Notes under the pieces: model-generated
What the model was told of the DNA's origin: nothing
Database searches by the model: none
The model's input: only the letters and a program-made list of their open reading frames with translations
In this document: positions 11,601 through 18,125 of the stretch, piece after piece
Numbering within the stretch: position 1 is the first letter of the stretch
How the letters are laid out: each line of letters begins with the position of its first letter
Translations under genes and position numbers: made by a program
NCBI RefSeq assembly: GCF_000733475.1
Contig: NZ_JPFK01000009.1
Span: forward strand, 166,479 to 230,478
Reading direction: 5' to 3'
Source: Mangrovimonas yunxiaonensis
Lineage (GTDB): Bacteria > Bacteroidota > Bacteroidia > Flavobacteriales > Flavobacteriaceae
DNA: 64,000 bases

Positions 11601-12041
11601 AAAAACGGCATCAAGCCACAGGGCGTTGTTAATAACCTCGAATTGGGTTCCTGGGGCCATCCCCAGTTCGAACGAGGTATTGCCATTTACATCTGGCAAA
11701 GTAGACACATCTATAACGCCTTGCCCAGAGCCAATAGCCATGGGTGTATCCTGAAACCAATCGTCAGTGTTATTAACACTGGGCTGCAGGATGCCGTTTT
11801 CATTATAAATGTAGGAAGTTCCATTTGTTTGCACATCAGCATCTACACCAAAGTTGGCAGATGTTGTTCCTGATTCAACAATAATTTGGGAATACGCTTG
11901 GTTTCCTATAAAAAGCATCCACATAAAAACCCCCAAGGGTATTAGGTGCATGCGCTTAATTGGCCTAAGCCAATGATTAAGCAGTGCTAAAAATGCATTG
12001 CTTTTCTTCGTTAGAAGAAAGGTAGAATTGTTCAATGACAT
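5670..12041 (-). CDS. Giant secreted repeat protein with type A T9SS sorting domain
   Basis: A 2123-aa exported protein. The N-terminus carries a long basic region and a hydrophobic segment ending in NQAYSQ (about residues 30-52), a plausible signal peptide. Residues about 53-460 form a domain of unrecognised family. Ig-like segments follow (about 460-630), one containing CSSSYTKEVIEIIPP. Then come thirteen tandem 87-residue repeats (634-1765), each with four Cys (contexts NGC, DDC, TDC, DNC), reading like HYR/Ig-type beta-sandwiches. A Cys-rich region (1766-2030) precedes a type A sorting domain (TAYPVPFEHEVNIAYQ ... YFVRLTTDKGVLTKKIVSS) that directs T9SS export and cell-surface attachment. 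The function is probably adhesive; no enzyme domain was recognised. It is flanked by its own promoter and terminator. Confidence 0.85.
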   Translation of the reverse strand: MSLNNSTFLLTKKSNAFLALLNHWLRPIKRMHLIPLGVFMWMLFIGNQAYSQIIVESGTTSANFGVDADVQTNGTSYIYNENGILQPSVNNTDDWFQDTPMAIGSGQGVIDVSTLPDVNGNTSFELGMAPGTQFEVINNALWLDAVFIRDPHYAGNQDDFSIFKGGSNKNADNPASWNIITGSNPAKNDIIDAMAHLRREVVDQTNPFGGDLWAFIGASTRSADGSAYLDFELFRSEVSYDTATNQLTGTGDPATGNHTAWEFDANGHVSSLGDMIIALDFENGGVEIIGHIYVWINPNNLPGGSIQAYNSLVGTGQSGYNFRFVIGGNGQPIFESGDLANGYGYAEIELYDGTLNNTVAFATMNGGDVDASEFGTKFGPQANNYDVYAENSFVEFGLNLTQFGLDATTLVNGDCQPLFGGVMIKTRSSASFTSELKDLAGPFPFGNIQETEVEITGDDLECNDESTTLTAVANVPFGLQFEWYNENDPNTILGTTNELVVYEPGFYTVVVTAPGINGPGTGCSSSYTKEVIEIIPPVVEVSCPSNNEIQACATNEFIAQELADWFDAFTYGGGQGELDVVWTADDEVIDPETYTLPTFDSCTGGIVTIGVTVTDECEQVESCEATFTVLPDDAAPTGTAPQGEANHNGCVADAETELPFDADTIAANYSDNCGQDVTVNLTGTEVTGTDCAWTLTYTYEVVDNCGNALEGEELIHNGSDQDAPTGTAPQGEANHNGCMADAESELPFDADAVALNYTDDCNDVTVNLTGTAVTGTDCAWTLTYTYEVVDNCGNALEGEELIHNGSDQDAPTGTAPQGEANHNGCMADAESELPFDADAVALNYTDDCNDVTVNLTGTEVTGTDCAWTLTYTYEVVDNCGNALEGEELIHNGSDQDAPTGTAPQGEANHNGCMADAESELPFDADAVALNYTDDCNDVTVNLTGTAVTGTDCAWTLTYTYEVVDNCGNALEGEELIHNGSDQDAPTGTAPQGEANHNGCMADAESELPFDADAVALNYTDDCNDDTVNLTGTAGTGTDCAWTLTHTYEVVDNCGNALEGEELIHNGSDQDAPTGTAPQGEANHNGCMADAETELPFDADAVALNYTDDCNDVTVNLTGTAVTGTDCAWTLTYTYEVVDNCGNALEGEELIHNGSDQDAPTGTAPQGEANHNGCMADAETELPFDADAVALNYTDDCNDVTVNLTGTAVTGTDCAWTLTYTYEVVDNCGNALEGEELIHNGSDQDAPTGTAPQGEANHNGCMADAESELPFDADAVALNYTDDCNDVTVNLTGTEVTGTDCAWTLTYTYEVVDNCGNALEGEELIHNGSDQNAPTGTAPQGEANHNGCMADAESELPFDADAVALNYTDDCNDVTVNLTGTEVTGTDCAWTLTYTYEVVDNCGNALEGEELIHNGSDQDAPTGTAPQGEANHNGCMADAESELPFDAEAVALNYTDDCNDVTVNLTGTAVTGTDCAWTLTYTYEVVDNCGNALEGEELIHNGSDQDAPTGTAPQGEANHNGCMADAESELPFDADAVALNYTDDCNDVAVNLTGTEVTGTDCAWTLTYTYEVVDNCGNALEGEELIHNGSDQDAPTGTAPQGEANHNGCMADAESELPFDADAVALNYTDDCNDVTVNLTGTAVTGTDCAWTLTYTYEVVDNCGNALEGEELIHNGSDQDAPTGTAPQGEANHNGCMADAESELPFDADAVALNYTDDCNDVTVNLTGTAVTGTDCAWTLTYTYEVVDNCGNALEGEEIIHNGSDQTDPVITLPQEVETTLCNDAFPATLTANWTDNCASGGTLTVSGSNFIQGDCVQYQDYVFTATDDCGNSVTETITIERYYDEYDNCETAFGMDPNGNSNCFIEDGFSRWGWYNHFETEGIYTIDLYAGAAHCDADTGTHVGVAEIAYLNGEVTVTYMMNSSGDNWYNYVMNEAHVYVGCDPYPVLSNGAETVAPGQYTVVADDLDHVTTYTVGPIAASGPINVIVHAVTCEVMCHCSPWNTGEFIPDPNSYDAIDCAPEADGGDDLPAVRNTTFTAYPVPFEHEVNIAYQFDYDTNVRIDVYDVKGTLVTSLDNIKYVANSLGTTKIDLSRANDQMYFVRLTTDKGVLTKKIVSSSSEQR
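6747..10142 (-). repeat. Thirteen tandem 261-bp coding repeats
   Basis: Twelve in-frame copies of 261 bp (87 aa) plus one promoter-proximal copy of 264 bp (NCGQDV replaces DCNDV). The unit runs from APTGTAPQGEANHNGC to EELIHNGSDQ. Copies differ at a few positions (TAVTG/TEVTG, ESELPF/ETELPF, and single changes such as SDQN or DAEAV). Two neighbouring copies (8491-8751 and 8752-9012) are almost identical in DNA, a sign of recent duplication. This array is likely to collapse in short-read assemblies. Confidence 0.95.
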
Positions 12042-12240
12042 AACATTAAAAAATTAATTAATAATCGCTTAACACACAACATAGGCGATTGCAAGAAAAG
12101 GTAAATTGGGGTGCTGCTATTAATTAATCGTTTGGGGTACCTTCCATAAAGGTTATGTCTATTTTAAGAAAAGGGGCGTTTTGCTATTAATTATGTTAGA
12201 AGTATAAATCAAGTATATTCCCACAAAAAATTAACAACGA

Positions 12241-12270
12241 CAAAAATATATAACTATCTCGTTAAATCAA
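12241..12270 (-). promoter_or_regulatory. Promoter of the giant repeat protein gene
   Basis: On the minus strand this reads TTG, a 19-nt spacer, then TATTTTTG, a full match to the Bacteroidota -33/-7 pattern (TTG ... TAnnTTTG). It predicts a 5' untranslated leader of roughly 190 nt before the start at 12041. The rest of the 440-nt gap (12042-12481) is AT-rich, with no gene seen. Confidence 0.5.
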
Positions 12271-12481
12271 GATTAATCGTATTTATTGGCTAAACAGTTC
12301 ATTAGAATCGACAAAACGGTAAGAATCTATTCACAAACAGGACATAAAACACCCTTATCCTCATAATTTTATGTGTTAGCCCAAAAAGGCCATATTAAAT
12401 TCCCATTAAGTTTATACGAACACGCTTATTTTAAGACATCGATTTTTATTTTTGCAAAAAAATTAAGTATCTTTAGTTTTA

Positions 12482-12865
12482 ATGGGACAGACGTTTACAT
12501 TTGATTTTGGGGAAATTACCTTATACCCTAGCTGTATGCTAACCATTCTTAAGGAAGGGGTTGTGGTGGTTGATGAATTAACCGACGAACTAATAACCAT
12601 TGCCCAAGGGTTTTATAAGCAGAAGCCATTTGTTTACATTTCGCAAAGAAACCATGCCTATACCATAGATCCTAAAGTATACCTTAAAGTATCTAAAATG
12701 GAAAACTTAATGGGGTTTGCTGCCGTGATGAGCAATCCTACCGTTATTGATAATACCGATGTTGAAAAGCTGTTTTTAAACAGTATTCCTTTTGAAATTT
12801 TTGACAAACTTGAAGATGCCATGCATTGGGCCGATCACGTTATAAAACACCAATCGAAACTTTAA
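12482..12865 (+). CDS. SpoIIAA/STAS-like small protein
   Basis: A 127-aa soluble protein with no signal peptide. The pattern of alternating strands and helices, with FVYISQRNHAYTIDPKVYLK (about residues 52-70) and the C-terminal helix FDKLEDAMHWADHVIK, resembles the SpoIIAA-like/STAS fold seen in many uncharacterised flavobacterial proteins. No catalytic motif is visible. A weak -7 element, TATCTTTA (12468-12475, one mismatch), lies so close to the ATG that the transcript would be nearly leaderless. The stop is only 3 nt from the convergent hutH stop, so the two transcripts probably overlap. The family assignment is tentative. Confidence 0.6.
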   Translation: MGQTFTFDFGEITLYPSCMLTILKEGVVVVDELTDELITIAQGFYKQKPFVYISQRNHAYTIDPKVYLKVSKMENLMGFAAVMSNPTVIDNTDVEKLFLNSIPFEIFDKLEDAMHWADHVIKHQSKL

Positions 12866-12868
12866 CGC

Positions 12869-14380
12869 CTAAGCAAAAAGTTCTTCTGGGTCTATTGCTA
12901 GCTCATTTAAAAATGAAACGCTAGAGGCGATATCCTTATACAATTCCCTATCATTATCAACAAAAGGCACCACTTCTCTAAATGCCGCCAAGAAAGATTC
13001 TATAAACGTTGATGATTGTAAAGGCGCTCTAAACTTAAGCGCTTGCGATGCGTTAAAAAGCTCTATGGCCAACACCCGTTCTACATTTTTAACAAGCCCC
13101 AAAGCTTGAACACCGGCATTGGCTCCCATACTTACATGGTCTTCCTGCCCATTGCTAGACACAATGCTATCTATCGCTGCAGGTGCAGCCAATTGCTTGT
13201 TGGCGCTTACAATGCTTGCCGCTGTATACTGAGGAATCATAAATCCTGAATTTAACCCTGGGTTTTCAACAAGAAAAACAGGAAGTTCGCGCAAACCAGA
13301 AACCAATTGAAATGTTCTTCGCTCTGAAATATTGCCCAATTCGGCCATGGCTATTTTTAAATAATCGAAAGCCAAAGCTAAGGGTTGTCCATGAAAATTA
13401 CCGCCCGAAATAATTTCGTCTTCTGCAACAAAAATATTAGGATTGTCTGTTACTGCGTTAATTTCTGTGATGAACGTTTTTTCTACAAAAGCCAGAGTGT
13501 CTTTGGTGGCGCCATGAACTTGCGGCATACACCTAAACGAATACGGGTCTTGAACGTGTTTCTTTTCTTGTGTAATTAATGTACTGTCCTCTAAAAACTC
13601 ACGCACCCTTTCGGCTGTTTTTAACTGGCCGTTATGTGGCCTTACCAAATGCACCAATTCATTAAATGGTTCTATACGGCCATCAAAAGCATCTAAGGAA
13701 ACGCTTCCTATTAAATCGGCAAAATACGATAGCTTATACGACTCCAACAAGGCTTTAATCCCATAGGCTGCCATAAACTGCGTACCATTTAACAGGGCTA
13801 ACCCCTCTTTTGATTGCAGTGTTATAGGTTCCCAACCAAATTTTTCTAGCATGGCTGCCGAGTCGTGTGTTTCTCCTTCATAAACAACCTCTCCTTTACC
13901 TATTAAGGGTAAGGTTAAATGGGCCAATGGCGCTAAATCTCCCGACGCCCCTAAAGACCCTTGAGTGTACACCACAGGCAAAATGTTGTTGTTATAAAAA
14001 TCCATCAACCGTTTTACCGTTTCTAACTGCACCCCACTATGGCCATAGCTTAAAGACTGTATTTTTAGCAGCAGCATTAATTTCACCACATCTTGCGGCA
14101 CTTTCTCTCCTGTTCCACAGGCGTGCGACATCATTAAGTTTTCCTGAAGTTTTGTTAGATTTTCTTCAGAAATCTTAACGTTGTAAAGCGAACCAAACCC
14201 TGTATTTATGCCATAAATAGGGGCTTTTTGCGCTTTAAGTTTTTCGTTTAAATACGCTCTACAGCTTTCTATTTTATTGGTAGCCTCATCAGAGAGTTCC
14301 AGCGTTACATCGTTACTAACAATGTAGTTAATGGTTTTTAAATCTATAGGTGCCGAAGATATATGGTGCGTTTGCGTCAT
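12869..14380 (-). CDS. hutH: Histidine ammonia-lyase
   Basis: Catalyses deamination of L-histidine to urocanate, the first step of histidine degradation. The 503-aa length is normal. The autocatalytic MIO prosthetic group forms from Ala145-Ser146-Gly147 in GSLGASGDLAPLAHL. Other family motifs are YGINTGFGSL (about 56-65), LINGTQFM-type LLNGTQFMAAYG, and FHGQPLALAFDYLK. The residues after the SH in LMMSHACGTG are HutH-like rather than the HL of known tyrosine ammonia-lyases. No other hut gene lies nearby, so the pathway genes must be dispersed. On the minus strand upstream, TTG-N20-GAATTTTG (14399-14429) is a weak promoter candidate. Confidence 0.93.
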   Translation of the reverse strand: MTQTHHISSAPIDLKTINYIVSNDVTLELSDEATNKIESCRAYLNEKLKAQKAPIYGINTGFGSLYNVKISEENLTKLQENLMMSHACGTGEKVPQDVVKLMLLLKIQSLSYGHSGVQLETVKRLMDFYNNNILPVVYTQGSLGASGDLAPLAHLTLPLIGKGEVVYEGETHDSAAMLEKFGWEPITLQSKEGLALLNGTQFMAAYGIKALLESYKLSYFADLIGSVSLDAFDGRIEPFNELVHLVRPHNGQLKTAERVREFLEDSTLITQEKKHVQDPYSFRCMPQVHGATKDTLAFVEKTFITEINAVTDNPNIFVAEDEIISGGNFHGQPLALAFDYLKIAMAELGNISERRTFQLVSGLRELPVFLVENPGLNSGFMIPQYTAASIVSANKQLAAPAAIDSIVSSNGQEDHVSMGANAGVQALGLVKNVERVLAIELFNASQALKFRAPLQSSTFIESFLAAFREVVPFVDNDRELYKDIASSVSFLNELAIDPEELFA

Positions 14381-14477
14381 GATTTTTTTAATTGGCTACA
14401 AAATTCAACAATAGCGACAAAAAAACCAAGTAAATCATAATTATTCCTTAAAAAATAGGTTTATTATATTTTCTGTA

Positions 14478-14485
14478 TAAATTTG
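14478..14485 (+). promoter_or_regulatory. -7 element TAAATTTG for the TlpA-like gene
   Basis: A perfect TAnnTTTG lies 21 nt before the ATG at 14507; no clear -33 TTG is present. It overlaps the in-frame TTG at 14483, which argues that TTG is not the start codon. Confidence 0.4.
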
Positions 14486-14506
14486 AAAAACAAAATTCAT
14501 TTTTTC

Positions 14507-15553
14507 ATGAAAAAAACATTATTCATTTTATCGGCAATAACTGTTTTTGCCTGCAACAAAGAAGAAGAAAAACCTAAAGACTTCGCTTCGCTTTCTGGAA
14601 CTATAACCAATCAAAATTCCGACTCGATTTCTATAAGAAACAGAGACTTCTCTAAAACCATTAAAGTAAATGAAGATGGGACGTTTAGCGACACCCTAAA
14701 AGTTACTCCAGGGATTTACTCATTTTTTGATGGCGCCGAAAGCACTAATATTTACCTAAAAAACGGTTACGACATTAAGGTTACCCTAGACACCAAAATG
14801 TTTGATGAAACCGTAGCATATACCGGAGAAGGTGCCGAGCACAGCAACTTCTTAGCACAAAAAAACCTAAAAGAAGAAAAGTTACTAGATATAGATGCCT
14901 TAAGTAAAATTGACGACTCTACCGCACTGGCCAGTACCTTCAACAAGATTAAAGACGAACTGGTATCGTTTTACCAATCTAATACTAAAGTAGACACGAC
15001 TTTAATTAATAATGCCTTAAAAAATGTAGACCCCATGCTAAGGTCGTACCAAGGCTACATACTTAGCAAGATTTCGTTACGCAAAGAACTTCCTAAAGGA
15101 AGCCCATCGCCTGTTTTCGAGAACTATGAAAACCATGCAGGCGGTACAACATCGCTTAGCGACCTAAAAGGAAAATATGTTTATGTTGATGTTTGGGCCA
15201 CATGGTGCGGCCCTTGTAAGGCTGAAATTCCTTTTTTAAAGGACGTTGAGAAAAAATACCACGATAAAAATATTGAATTTGTAAGCATTTCTATTGATGA
15301 CGCCAAGCGTTCTGGCGGTGGAAGCATGGAAAAAGCCAAAGAAAAATGGCAAAATATGGTTACCGAAAAGCAACTTGGCGGTATCCAGTTAATTTCCGAT
15401 AAAAACTGGGCCTCCGATTTTGTACAGGCCTATAAAATTAACGGTATTCCTAGGTTTATTTTAATCGATCCTGATGGGAACATCGTGTCTCCAGACGCGC
15501 CTAGACCTTCTAGCGATGCCTTAATAGAATTGTTTAACGAATTGAATATCTAA
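14507..15553 (+). CDS. TlpA-like thioredoxin-fold lipoprotein
   Basis: A 349-aa envelope protein that probably handles thiol-disulfide exchange outside the cytoplasm. It has a lipoprotein signal (MKKTLFILSAITVFAC, lipid-modified Cys16), a beta-rich DUF4369-like N-terminal domain (about 25-130), a helical linker, and a thioredoxin-like domain (about 205-349) with the redox motif WCGPC (Cys234, Cys237) and the cis-Pro region NGIPRFILIDPDG. The ATG start was preferred over an upstream in-frame TTG because the TTG lies inside the -7 element and the ATG gives a clean lipobox. It is monocistronic, with a terminator shared with the convergent nnr gene. Confidence 0.88.
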   Translation: MKKTLFILSAITVFACNKEEEKPKDFASLSGTITNQNSDSISIRNRDFSKTIKVNEDGTFSDTLKVTPGIYSFFDGAESTNIYLKNGYDIKVTLDTKMFDETVAYTGEGAEHSNFLAQKNLKEEKLLDIDALSKIDDSTALASTFNKIKDELVSFYQSNTKVDTTLINNALKNVDPMLRSYQGYILSKISLRKELPKGSPSPVFENYENHAGGTTSLSDLKGKYVYVDVWATWCGPCKAEIPFLKDVEKKYHDKNIEFVSISIDDAKRSGGGSMEKAKEKWQNMVTEKQLGGIQLISDKNWASDFVQAYKINGIPRFILIDPDGNIVSPDAPRPSSDALIELFNELNI

Positions 15554-15580
15554 ACCGTTTTAGTGTTGCATAAAAAATTA

Positions 15581-15614
15581 AAAGCCACTTCTTTTTTTAG
15601 AAGTGGCTTTTTTT
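15581..15614. terminator. Bidirectional terminator between the TlpA-like gene and nnr
   Basis: AAAGCCACTTCT (15581-15592) pairs with AGAAGTGGCTTT (15599-15610) over a T-rich loop and continues into a T-run that touches the nnr stop codon. It can serve the plus-strand gene fully and, less well, nnr. Confidence 0.85.
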
Positions 15615-17165
15615 TTATTGCTGACCTTCGTTGGTTTCCTGCTCCGGTTGCTCTGGTTGTCTAAACAAATCTAAATAGGCTGCTCCCAAGCCTTCAATTA
15701 TGTGGCTTGCAACCATACTTTGATACGCATAATCTTCAACCTGTAAATCGGCTGATTTCCCATGCAGATAAATCCCAAATATTGCCGAAATAAGAGGGTC
15801 GTACCCTTGAGCCATAATGCCCGTTATTACTCCTGTTAATACATCGCCCGTACCCGCCGTAGCCAAACCGGGATTTCCAGTAGAATTTACGTAGTAATTT
15901 TCGTGGTATACCGTTATGGTATTCGCGCCTTTTACCACTACAATTAGGTTGTACTTTTTAGAGAGCTCAGACACTTTTTTAAGCTTATCAAAATCGTCTT
16001 GCCAAGGCCCAACCAACCGCTCGAGCTCTTTGGGGTGAGGCGTTAAAATGGTTTGTTCGGGCAATAAGGCCAATAAATCCTGTTGGGCAGCGAGAATGTT
16101 AATGGCATCGGCATCTATAACAAGTGGAGTGTTGTTTTGCTGTAAAAATGCTTCGAGGGCTTTTGTTGAAGTTTCATGAACACCCATGCCCATGCCCAAC
16201 CCAATAACTGTTGGGGTAATGTTAAATGTAATATTAGACAGGTATTCCTCCTTATCATCTGTTATTACCATAACTTCTGGCAAGGCGGTTTGTAGTGGTA
16301 TATAGCCACATTTAGGCACATAAGCCGTAACCAATCCAGCTCCCGAGGCTAAAGCGGCATGACTGGCCAAACTAACGGCGCCTATTTTACCGTAACTACC
16401 ACCAACAATTAAAGCATGGCCAAAACTGCCTTTATGCGAAAACTTCTCTCTAGGTTTATACCACGTTAAAACTTCGTGCTTGCCAATTAAATTGGCCTGG
16501 GTATTTAAATGGTACAGATATTCTAGGTCTATCCCTATATCTAAAACTTCCCATTGTGCTGTATATTTTGCCGTGTCTGGTAAAAAGAATATCAATTTTG
16601 GCGATTGAAAACTTAACGTATGTCCAGCCCAAACCACGCCTTGTTCGTCTTCTGGCACTTTATCGGTATACAATCCGGATGGGATATCGACAGCCAAGGT
16701 AAATGCTTTTGAAGCTCTAAAATGCTGAAAAAGGGTTTTTACCCAATTGGCAGCCGGCCGGTTTAAACCTATTCCAAAAACGGCATCTATAATAATATCT
16801 TCTTTGGCTATAGCGGGCAATTCGCTTTCGGCATCTAACAAAATAGGCCAGTCCTTAGTGGTCTGTTTTATTCTCTCGTAATTAATTAAAAAGTCTTTAG
16901 AACGTTTGTCGCTATAATTAACAACATACGTTTTAACATGATAGCCGTGGGTGGTTAAATGTCTTGCTATAACCAAACCGTCACCGCCATTGTTTCCAAT
17001 GCCACAAAATACGTGTACGGGTACCTGAGCGCCTTGCATTCTAAGGTGAAGCCAATTAAAAATCTGCATACCGGCGCGCTCCATCAAATCGGTGGAAGAA
17101 ATGTTTTGACGTTCGGCTGTTAATTTATCGCCTTTATAAATTTGTTCTCTAGATAATATTTTCAT
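15615..17165 (-). CDS. nnr: Bifunctional NAD(P)H-hydrate repair enzyme
   Basis: Repairs hydrated NADH and NADPH: the N-terminal YjeF_N domain epimerises R- and S-NAD(P)HX, and the C-terminal carbohydrate-kinase-like domain dehydrates S-NAD(P)HX using ADP. The 516-aa length fits the fused form. The N-domain shows GIGNNGGDGLVIARHL (about 56-70) and the conserved Asp in IIDAVFGIGL. The C-domain shows HKGSFGHALIVGGSYGKIGA (about 244-263), LTPHPKEL, VVVKGANT and the signature NPGLATAGTGDVLTGVI. The start MKILSREQIY is the usual family start. It is divergent from the DUF1853 gene across 145 nt. Confidence 0.95.
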   Translation of the reverse strand: MKILSREQIYKGDKLTAERQNISSTDLMERAGMQIFNWLHLRMQGAQVPVHVFCGIGNNGGDGLVIARHLTTHGYHVKTYVVNYSDKRSKDFLINYERIKQTTKDWPILLDAESELPAIAKEDIIIDAVFGIGLNRPAANWVKTLFQHFRASKAFTLAVDIPSGLYTDKVPEDEQGVVWAGHTLSFQSPKLIFFLPDTAKYTAQWEVLDIGIDLEYLYHLNTQANLIGKHEVLTWYKPREKFSHKGSFGHALIVGGSYGKIGAVSLASHAALASGAGLVTAYVPKCGYIPLQTALPEVMVITDDKEEYLSNITFNITPTVIGLGMGMGVHETSTKALEAFLQQNNTPLVIDADAINILAAQQDLLALLPEQTILTPHPKELERLVGPWQDDFDKLKKVSELSKKYNLIVVVKGANTITVYHENYYVNSTGNPGLATAGTGDVLTGVITGIMAQGYDPLISAIFGIYLHGKSADLQVEDYAYQSMVASHIIEGLGAAYLDLFRQPEQPEQETNEGQQ

Positions 17166-17284
17166 TTGTTATTTTATGCAATTTGGTGTTGCTTACGAAG
17201 GTAACAAATAACTGTGTAATCAAAATCCCGTTTGGTAGGATTTATCACATTTTTCATGCGCAAGCATCATGATGCTATAAGATG

Positions 17285-17292
17285 TATCTTTG
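17285..17292 (+). promoter_or_regulatory. -7 element TATCTTTG for the DUF1853 gene
   Basis: A perfect TAnnTTTG lies 18 nt before the ATG at 17311, without an obvious -33 TTG. It includes the TTG codon at 17290 that would otherwise extend the reading frame, so the ATG is the likelier start. Confidence 0.4.
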
Positions 17293-17310
17293 TTATTAAA
17301 AAGCCAAAAC

Positions 17311-18111
17311 ATGTGCAACAACCAACAGCGTTATATTGGATTTTTAAACACCCCACACCTTTGGAAAAACGTTCCCATTAAAGGGCTGCAGCAATTTAGT
17401 ATGGTGCCTACACAAATTCCTTTTCACACTGTAGTTGCTAAGAACATGAGGTTAGGCAAGTTGGTAGAACGCTTTGTATCGCAACAATTGCAGCATGACT
17501 CCAGACTTAAATTGCTTGCTGAAAACCTCATTATCTCGAAAAACAAACGCACCATAGGCGAATTGGACTGTTTGTTTACAAAGGATGGCCAGCCCTACCA
17601 TTTGGAGGTTGTTTATAAATTTTATCTATACGATTCCAGTGTTGGCACTTCTGAAATTGACCATTGGATTGGTCCTAATAGAAAAGATAGCTTTACGGAA
17701 AAACTTGATAAGTTAAAAACCAAGCAACTTCCACTACTCTACAGAGATGAAACAAAACCAACGCTAAAGCAATTTAATTTAGAGGCCAATCACATTAAGC
17801 AATGTGTGTGTTTTAAAGCCCAGTTGTTTATACCTTACGGTTTAAAGAACCATACTTTTAAGCATATAAACCCCAACTGCATTGTAGGGTATTATTACAA
17901 GCTTAAAGAGGTAAGCCAGCTAACGCACTGTAAATTTTTTATTCCCAAAAAACTGGATTGGCTTTCAAAAATAGACATACAAATTAACTGGCTTACTTTT
18001 AAAGAATTCACCCCTTTACTACAGGTGTTATTAGAGCAAAAACGTGCGCCCATGGTTTGGATAAAAACGCCTAAAGGGCACACGAAAAAAGGCTTTGTTG
18101 TTTGGTGGTAA
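17311..18111 (+). CDS. DUF1853 family protein (possible PD-(D/E)XK nuclease fold)
   Basis: A 266-aa cytoplasmic protein of the DUF1853 family. The recognisable core is ISKNKRTIGELDCLFTK, followed by HLEVVYKFYLYD and DHWIGPNRKDSFTEKLDKL. The Asp in GELDCL, the Glu in HLEVVYK and the following Lys are spaced as in PD-(D/E)XK nuclease folds, which is an inference and not a proof of activity. No signal peptide is present. It is convergent with the di-heme peroxidase gene, 14 nt apart. The cellular role of the family is unknown. Confidence 0.75.
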   Translation: MCNNQQRYIGFLNTPHLWKNVPIKGLQQFSMVPTQIPFHTVVAKNMRLGKLVERFVSQQLQHDSRLKLLAENLIISKNKRTIGELDCLFTKDGQPYHLEVVYKFYLYDSSVGTSEIDHWIGPNRKDSFTEKLDKLKTKQLPLLYRDETKPTLKQFNLEANHIKQCVCFKAQLFIPYGLKNHTFKHINPNCIVGYYYKLKEVSQLTHCKFFIPKKLDWLSKIDIQINWLTFKEFTPLLQVLLEQKRAPMVWIKTPKGHTKKGFVVWW

Positions 18112-18125
18112 ATTGCCCAAAACAG

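Noticed and set aside
14483..14506. Upstream TTG start for the TlpA-like gene
   Set aside because: The TTG lies within the -7 promoter element, and the ATG at 14507 yields a proper lipoprotein signal.
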